From assembly GCF_950100655.1 (NCBI RefSeq), contig NZ_CATNLY010000051.1, forward strand, positions 248,001-312,000: a DNA stretch of 64,000 nucleotides, given 5' to 3'. Made by a program: the position numbers and the translations under genes. The notes below the pieces were generated by a model, which saw nothing but the letters and a program-made list of their open reading frames with translations, made no database searches and had not been told where the DNA came from. Positions 59,604-64,000 of the stretch are shown here, one piece after another; the first letter of the stretch is position 1; every line of letters begins with the position of its first letter. Source of the DNA: Pleomorphomonas sp. T1.2MG-36 (GTDB lineage Bacteria; Pseudomonadota; Alphaproteobacteria; Rhizobiales; Pleomorphomonadaceae).

Positions 59604-59968
59604 AGCCGCTGTTCGATAGCTGCATCCTGATCGATTACCTCCAGAGCATCCCCGAGGCCCGTGAGGAACTGAAGCGCTACGACCGAAGCGCCATCAGCAT
59701 CGTCACCTGGATGGAGGTGATGGTCGGCGCGGATGCCAGCGTGGAAGCGGCGACGCGGGCCTTTCTCTCGACCTTCGAGACGATCGGCGTCGACGCGGAC
59801 ATTGCCGAGCGAGCGGTAGCCATTCGGCGGGAGCGGCGCATGCGGCTGCCCGACGCCATCATCAAGGCGACTGCCGATGTGGAGGGCGCGCTGCTCGTCA
59901 CCCGCAACAGCCGGGACTTCCCGCCCGACATGCCCGGCGTCAGAATCCCCTACGGGCTGAAGGGGTAG
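59597..59968 (+). CDS. PIN-domain toxin (VapC-like)
   Basis: A 123-residue PIN-domain ribonuclease toxin. The acidic metal-binding residues are visible: D7 in PLFDSCILIDYL, E40 in TWMEVMVG, and D86 in RLPDAIIKATA, with TRNSRDF near the C-terminus. VapC-type toxins cleave RNA, often initiator tRNA or rRNA, and stop growth when the antitoxin is lost. The start overlaps the antitoxin stop codon by seven bases. Downstream is a short palindromic repeat, not a gene. Confidence 0.92.
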   Translation: MVKPLFDSCILIDYLQSIPEAREELKRYDRSAISIVTWMEVMVGADASVEAATRAFLSTFETIGVDADIAERAVAIRRERRMRLPDAIIKATADVEGALLVTRNSRDFPPDMPGVRIPYGLKG

Positions 59969-60013
59969 AAGCGCCGCTCGCAGGGAGGCCCGCATATGCC
60001 GCTCGCTCTACCT

Positions 60014-60109
60014 TCCTGAGGTCCTGCGCCTACGCGCAGGATGACGAAATTATATAATTAAAACATATACATAGAATGTCTTCCTGCGCAGAGGCGCAGG
60101 ACCTCGGCC
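60014..60109. repeat. Short palindromic repeat related to family B
   Basis: The ends CTGAGGTCCTGCGCCTACGC GCAGGATGAC and TCTTCCTGCGCAGAGGCGCA GGACCTCGG are inverted copies around an AT-rich centre (ATTATATAATTAAAACATATAC). The GAGGTCCT...GGATGAC ends resemble those of the 8487 and 45391 elements, but the centre is much shorter. It may terminate the vapC transcript. Confidence 0.65.
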
Positions 60110-60235
60110 AGAAAGAGGCGAGAGATCCATTAAGGGCGTCAGTGTCCTGTCCATCGCGGGCGGAGCCGCCCCTCCGCCTTGCCCTCGTCCGTTTGCGGCC
60201 TTATTGCTGGGAGACCCACGAAACGGAGGAAGCCC

Positions 60236-60520
60236 ATGTCGTTCCTGAAGAAACTGTTCGGCCTCGGTGGCAGCGCGCCGGCGGCGGAAAAGCCGGCCGA
60301 GACGCAGGATTACAAGGGCTTCAAGATCGCCGCGACGCCGTTCAAGGACGGCGGGCAGTGGCAGCTCTGCGGCGTCGTCAGCCTGGAGGAGAACGGCGTC
60401 ACCCGCGAGCACCGCTTCATCCGCGCCGACAAGTTCTCCGACGCCGACCAGGCCAAGGAAATGGCCTTCGAAAAGGGAAAGCTGATCGTGGATCAGCTCG
60501 GCAAGTCCGTCTTCGACTGA
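60236..60520 (+). CDS. HlyU-like protein
   Basis: A 94-residue protein matching the HlyU family: MSFLKKLFGLGG, then DYKGFKIAATPFKDGGQWQLCGVVSLEENGVTREHRFIRADKFSDADQAKEMAFEKGKLIVDQLG. Vibrio HlyU is annotated as a transcriptional activator of virulence genes, but for most family members, including this one, the function is unknown and no helix-turn-helix is evident. ACGGAGG precedes the ATG at 60236. It stands alone, flanked by repeats. Confidence 0.85.
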   Translation: MSFLKKLFGLGGSAPAAEKPAETQDYKGFKIAATPFKDGGQWQLCGVVSLEENGVTREHRFIRADKFSDADQAKEMAFEKGKLIVDQLGKSVFD

Positions 60521-60752
60521 GAGCCTAACCCGAAACTCTACTGGAGCGGGCATCTGGCTTAGTTTTCTGCGCTTCCGGTGCTCACGGACCCCAGGCATTG
60601 GCGGTTTGCCGCCAATGCCCTGTGTTTTGCTCGACGCAACTCCGGACGCAAAACCGGTTCCCACTTTTGCTGGAGTTGCTGAAGTCCGCTCCGCTCCGGT
60701 TCTCGAAACCGTCGCCATCTGCCTCGCCCCAGCGAGTTTCAAGTTAGGCTCC
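60521..60752. repeat. Dispersed palindromic repeat, family A, copy 2, with nested elements
   Basis: GAGCCTAAC at 60521-60529 and GTTAGGCTC at 60744-60752 are the outermost inverted ends, continuing into the family A ends (CGAAACTCTACTGGAGCGGG and CCCCAGCGAGTTTC). Inside are the hairpin GGCATTGGCGG-tttg-CCGCCAATGCC (60594-60619) and a Rhizobiales-type core GCAAAACCGGTTCCCACTTT with flanking CAACTCC...GGAGTTG (about 60638-60683), as in 55767-55893. It is the larger copy of the element at 8261-8436 and contains no supportable gene. The remaining sequence to 60827 shows nothing further. Confidence 0.7.
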
Positions 60753-60827
60753 AGGAGATCGCTCGGAAACTCTACTCCGGCGGCCGCCTAGCTCGACTTT
60801 CCGCGCGTTTCGAGACGGTCGTTATGC

Positions 60828-61469
60828 CTAGCCTGTCGGCGGCTCCACGGCTTCCGCCTTCATGCGGAGGCGATGGCGCTTGGCCTTGATGCGGTTGCCG
60901 CAGGAGTCCATGGCGCACCAGCGGCGCTTCTGCGATCGGCTGGTGTCGAGGAATACGCCGCCGCAGGGGTCGGCCTCGCACATGCGCAGCGTGCCGGCGT
61001 GCGGCAGGGCCAGGAAGGCGCCGATGGCGAGCGCCGCCCGGGCGAGCGGCAGCGCCATGTCCGCCCCGGTGAACGTGTCGTCCGGCAGGCCGGCGATGGC
61101 AAGATCCGGCGGGCCGAGGGCCGCCGTGACCATGCGGCGCAGGGCTTCGGGCGGCTGAAGGGCGGGGTTCAAGGCGCGCGTCGCCTCGCCGAGATGGATC
61201 TTCCAGATATCCCTGAGGCGCACGGCGGCCGAGAAGACGTCGGCCGCCTGCAGCGGCATCACGCCTTCGGCCTCCCTCAGGCGGGCGCCTTCCCCCTCCG
61301 ACAGCAGGCCGGCGACCACCGCCCAATCGATCAGCGCCGGGTAGCCGGTGAGGAAGTCGATCTCGCGGCCGTCGCGCCAGTGGCGGGTGTTGGCAAAATC
61401 GAGCGCCGCGTCGCCGCCCAGCATGCGGAGCCGCCCCAGTTCGGAGAAATAGGCCGGTACGTCGTCCAT
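60828..61469 (-). CDS. CGNR zinc-finger / ABATE-domain regulator
   Basis: A 213-residue protein with an N-terminal ABATE-type (putative stress-induced) domain (LRMLGGDAALDFANTRHWRDGREIDFLTGYPALIDWA) and a C-terminal CGNR zinc finger: MCEADPCGGVFLDTSRSQKRRWCAMDSCGNRIKAKRHR, with the four cysteines C, C, C, C around a CGNR core. These are thought to be transcriptional regulators of stress or antibiotic-related genes. The ATG at 61469 has GGAAG at usable spacing; the open frame continues to 61652 but would overlap the divergent gene. It is divergent from the DUF2066 gene. Confidence 0.9.
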   Translation of the reverse strand: MDDVPAYFSELGRLRMLGGDAALDFANTRHWRDGREIDFLTGYPALIDWAVVAGLLSEGEGARLREAEGVMPLQAADVFSAAVRLRDIWKIHLGEATRALNPALQPPEALRRMVTAALGPPDLAIAGLPDDTFTGADMALPLARAALAIGAFLALPHAGTLRMCEADPCGGVFLDTSRSQKRRWCAMDSCGNRIKAKRHRLRMKAEAVEPPTG

Positions 61470-61566
61470 TGATCGCTTCCGTCGCGTCCTGTAACCTTTT
61501 ATGGGGTTACTTAATGCCGCCGTCGCGTTTTTGACAGTGGTCGAGACAACGATAGCGAGGGGAACC

Positions 61567-62379
61567 ATGCGACGCATCCACTTGTTTCCGGCCATCGCGA
61601 TGCTGCTCGCCGCGCTGGCCGGCCCGGCCGCCGCTTTCGAGCCGAGCGACATCTACACGTCGCAGGTGGTGGTGAGCGGGCAGGGCGAGGCCAACCGCCT
61701 CACCGGCTTCGGCATCTGCCTCGAACGGGTGCTGACGCGCGTCACCGGCGACGCCGCGCTGGCCGCCAAGCCCGAGGCCAAGGCGGCGATGGCTAGAGGG
61801 GCCGACTATGTCGCCGCCTATTCCTACCGCGACCGCCTCGAAGGCCGGCCCATCCACGACGAGCAGGGCACCTACGACCGGCCGCACAACCTCACCTGCC
61901 GCTTCAAGGTCGGCCCGCTCGACCGGCTGATCGGCGAACTCGGCGGCAAGCCGTGGCTGATGCGTCGGCCGGTGATCGCCGTCTTCCTCGACGTTCGAAA
62001 GCCGGCCGCCCGCTACACGGTGGCCGCCAACAACCAGCGCGACCTCGCCATGCGCCAGTCGTTCGGCAACGCCTCCAACCTGATCGCGCTCGACGTGGTG
62101 TTCCCGCCGGAGACGGCAGCGCTCAACCTCGACCCCGCCCATCTCGATCCCTCATCATCGGCGCTGAAGACGGCGGCCGAGGCGGCCGGCGGCGACCTGC
62201 CGCTCGCAGGACGGCTCACCTGGAGCGATGCCGACCACGGCTGGGTGGCCGACTGGGCGCTGGAGGCGGGCGGGGCGGTTCACCGCTGGCAGGTGCGCGG
62301 CGTCAGCTTCGACGATGCCTTCCGCACCGCGCTCCGGGGTGCGGCGCGGATCCTGTCGGGGAGTGGCGCGCCGCAGTGA
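61567..62379 (+). CDS. DUF2066-like exported protein
   Basis: A 270-residue protein with a signal peptide (MRRIHLFPAIAMLLAALAGPAAAFE). The mature sequence begins DIYTSQVVVSGQGEANRLTGFGICLERVLTRVTGDAAL, which resembles the DUF2066 domain. It lacks motifs that would indicate enzymatic activity, and its function is unknown. GAGGGGAA precedes the ATG at 61567. It faces the CGNR regulator gene and ends 36 bases before the convergent acetyltransferase gene. Confidence 0.78.
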   Translation: MRRIHLFPAIAMLLAALAGPAAAFEPSDIYTSQVVVSGQGEANRLTGFGICLERVLTRVTGDAALAAKPEAKAAMARGADYVAAYSYRDRLEGRPIHDEQGTYDRPHNLTCRFKVGPLDRLIGELGGKPWLMRRPVIAVFLDVRKPAARYTVAANNQRDLAMRQSFGNASNLIALDVVFPPETAALNLDPAHLDPSSSALKTAAEAAGGDLPLAGRLTWSDADHGWVADWALEAGGAVHRWQVRGVSFDDAFRTALRGAARILSGSGAPQ

Positions 62380-62414
62380 GTACGGCTGCGTGCGCCGCCC
62401 TCGCGCAACGCTTT

Positions 62415-62972
62415 TCAGGGCGCATGAGCCCGGGGTCTTGCCGGGTTCCCGAAAACGGTCGCGCCATCGGGAACGTTGCGCGTTACCACGCTGCCAGCGC
62501 CGATGATCGCGTCGTTGCCCACCACCACGCCCGGCAGGATGATGGCTCCGCCCCCGATCCAGACGTTCTCGCCGATCCGCACCGGACGGCCGCTTTCAAG
62601 GTGTTGGGCCCTGCTTTCGGCATCGCGCGGGTGATCGGCCGTATAGATCTGCACGTTGGGCCCGACCTGCGTCCCCGATCCGATCTCTACCCTGGCGACG
62701 TCGAGAATGACGCAATTGAAGTTCAGCGCGACGCCGTCGCCAAGGAAGATGTTGTAGCCGTAGTCGCACTGGAACCCGGGACGGATGAAACAGTCCTTGC
62801 CGAGGCGGCCAAGGCCGGCGCGCAAGAGCGCATCTCGCTCGTCCGCCCTGTCGATCGAAAGGGCGTTCAGCGCCAGCGTCCAACGCGAGCAGGCGACGAG
62901 GTCGGCAATCAGCTCGTCGTCGACGCGGTAAAGCTCGCCGGCCAGCATCTTCTGCTTTTCCGTCTTCGTCAT
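62415..62972 (-). CDS. Sugar O-acetyltransferase (maltose/galactoside acetyltransferase type)
   Basis: A 185-residue left-handed beta-helix enzyme. MTKTEKQKMLAGELYRVDDELIADLVACSRW is the Maa-type N-terminus; the hexapeptide region follows (FQCDYGYNIFLGDGVALNFNCVILDVARVEIGSGTQVGPNVQIYTADHPRD, with the catalytic histidine in ADHP, and VWIGGGAIILPGVVVGNDAIIGAGSVVTRNVPDGATVFGNPAR). It transfers acetyl from acetyl-CoA to a sugar or galactoside. GGGAGTGAGCG lies before the ATG at 62972. It stands alone between two unrelated genes. Confidence 0.93.
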   Translation of the reverse strand: MTKTEKQKMLAGELYRVDDELIADLVACSRWTLALNALSIDRADERDALLRAGLGRLGKDCFIRPGFQCDYGYNIFLGDGVALNFNCVILDVARVEIGSGTQVGPNVQIYTADHPRDAESRAQHLESGRPVRIGENVWIGGGAIILPGVVVGNDAIIGAGSVVTRNVPDGATVFGNPARPRAHAP

Positions 62973-63131
62973 CGCTCACTCCCTGTTGGCGCCATGCCGG
63001 TCACCTTACCGGGCGTCGGGGATGGCGCAAAGACTGCTGCGGCACCGGGCATTTCCAAACGCCGAGTTTGATCCGTGGGGTGGTTTGGCTTAAGACCGCT
63101 TCACGCGCTAACAAATCCGGGTCGGACCATC

Positions 63132-63509
63132 ATGTCGGAAGAACCGCACGGCGAACTCACCATCCGCACCATCGCCATGCCGGCCGACACCAATGCCAAC
63201 GGCGACATCTTCGGCGGCTGGCTGATGAGCCAGATGGATTCGGCCGGCGGCATGGCGGCGGTGCAGCGCTGCGGCGGCCGGGTGGTGACGGTGGCGGTCA
63301 ACGCCATGGTGTTCCACCGGCCGGTGAAGGTGGGCGACATCCTCTGCGTCTACACCGACATCGTCCGCGTCGGCCGCAGCTCCATGCACATCCGCATCGA
63401 GGTCTGGGTGCGGCGCTTCATCACCGATGAGCACGAGAAGGTGACCGAGGGCGAGTTCACCTATGTGGCGATCGACGAGAACGGCCGCTCGCGGCCGGTC
63501 GATCGCTGA
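63132..63509 (+). CDS. Acyl-CoA thioesterase (YciA-like hotdog protein)
   Basis: A 125-residue hotdog-fold thioesterase: ELTIRTIAMPADTNANGDIFGGWLMSQMDSAGGMAAVQRCGGRVVTVAVNAMVFHRPVKVGDILCVYTDIVRVGRSSMHIRIEVWVRR. The ANGDIFGGWLMSQMD segment with the catalytic aspartate matches YciA and the acyl-CoA thioesterase group. It hydrolyses acyl-CoAs in the cytoplasm. The start at 63132 gives the expected N-terminus although the ribosome site is weak. Its 3' end overlaps the convergent LysR-type gene by 53 bases. Confidence 0.93.
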   Translation: MSEEPHGELTIRTIAMPADTNANGDIFGGWLMSQMDSAGGMAAVQRCGGRVVTVAVNAMVFHRPVKVGDILCVYTDIVRVGRSSMHIRIEVWVRRFITDEHEKVTEGEFTYVAIDENGRSRPVDR

Positions 63510-64000
63510 CCGGCGCGGCACCGGCCGCCTCGCCGGCCAGCCAGTCCACGAAGCCGGCGAGCAGGTTGCCGGCGTCGGCCTGACGCGGGATGACCGCGAC
63601 ATAGCCGGTGCGCGGCACCCTGATCTCCGGCAGCGGCGCCATCAGCCGGCCGGCGGCGACGTCGATCTCCAGCATGGGCAGCGGGCCGATGCCGATGCCA
63701 AGCCCGTCTTCCACCGCCTGGCGTGTCACGAAGAAGTGGTCGAACACCTGCCGGGGCTTGCCCGCGAGGTGCTGAAGCCCGGCGGCGTCGAGCCAGTTCG
63801 CCCAGTCGCCGGGGCGCGTTTCGCTGGCCAGCAGCCTGTGGCCCTCGATGTCGGCCGGCTTGAGAATCGGCCGCTCCTTGAACAGCGACGGGCTCATGAT
63901 CAGCGTGTCGACGTCGGCGAGCACCGGCACGACGCGGTGCTGGGGCCAGGCGCTGCCCTCGGCCACGCCGCGCCGGATCGACACGTCGACGCCGCCGCGC
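63457..64000 (-). CDS. LysR-family regulator, N-terminus beyond the window
   Basis: Only the C-terminal about 181 residues are present; the gene continues past the right edge. The visible part is the LysR effector-binding domain: RGGVDVSIRRGVAEG, then SPSLFKERPILKPADIEGHRLLASETRPGDWANWLDAAGLQHLAGKPRQVFDHFFVTRQAVEDGLGIGIGPLPMLEIDVAAGRL, very like GcvA-type regulators. Its DNA-binding domain and targets cannot be seen. It overlaps the convergent thioesterase gene. Confidence 0.85.
   Translation of the reverse strand, partial: RGGVDVSIRRGVAEGSAWPQHRVVPVLADVDTLIMSPSLFKERPILKPADIEGHRLLASETRPGDWANWLDAAGLQHLAGKPRQVFDHFFVTRQAVEDGLGIGIGPLPMLEIDVAAGRLMAPLPEIRVPRTGYVAVIPRQADAGNLLAGFVDWLAGEAAGAAPVSDRPAASGRSRRSPHR

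Overview
The window is high-GC DNA from an alphaproteobacterium, most likely a member of the Hyphomicrobiales (Rhizobiales). The support is the dnaG-rpoD pair with an alphaproteobacterial-type RpoD, a tandem palindromic repeat of a kind I know from rhizobial intergenic regions (55.77-55.92 kb), a cluster of CcrM-type GANTC sites, and RirA-like iron boxes. I cannot name the genus from sequence alone. The genes are mostly metabolic, transport and regulatory. I saw no rRNA, tRNA, phage, insertion sequence or CRISPR array.

Layout. 0-4.4 kb: a lipoprotein of the sorbosone-dehydrogenase family (cut by the left edge), a membrane-anchored AraC regulator, a secreted alpha/beta hydrolase, glutathione peroxidase and a small membrane protein. 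4.7-11.2 kb: mannitol 2-dehydrogenase, then dnaG and rpoD, separated by 870 bp of dispersed repeats and a dense GANTC cluster. 11.2-20.3 kb: an MFS exporter/TetR pair, a large PAS-GGDEF-EAL protein, an XRE regulator facing a small membrane protein across a near-perfect operator, AraC-GyrI and LysR regulators, and a nucleoside-diphosphate-sugar epimerase-like protein. 20.4-28.6 kb: an L-fucose-type locus of fuculose-phosphate aldolase, DeoR regulator, fuculokinase and a complete sugar ABC importer. 28.7-36.0 kb: AraC regulator, HWE-type histidine kinase, RND efflux pump with adaptor, and an Rrf2 regulator.

36.3-45.3 kb is the most novel-looking block. It holds an FAD-dependent oxidoreductase with a C-terminal extension, a carbohydrate ABC importer, an embedded IclR regulator, a UgpC/MalK-type ATPase and a secreted 533-residue hydrolase. 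It looks like one uptake-and-oxidation pathway for an unidentified carbohydrate. 45.3-45.7 kb is a nested palindromic repeat. 45.7-51.5 kb is a run of small stress and detoxification genes: AhpD-like protein, LysR and TetR regulators, two glutathione transferases, a DUF3224 protein, GNAT, rifampin ADP-ribosyltransferase (arr) and a VOC-like protein. 52.1-58.9 kb is a hydroxamate-siderophore iron uptake system (fhuC-fhuD-fhuB, fhuF, TonB receptor) with RirA-type boxes before both outward promoters. 59.4-60.0 kb is a VapBC-type toxin-antitoxin pair with a perfect operator palindrome. The right end holds an HlyU-like protein, a second large repeat copy, a CGNR regulator, a DUF2066 protein, a sugar O-acetyltransferase, an acyl-CoA thioesterase and a LysR regulator cut by the right edge.

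Carbohydrate import and oxidation, iron acquisition, and many one-component regulators each next to a single target suggest a versatile heterotroph from soil, plant or water.
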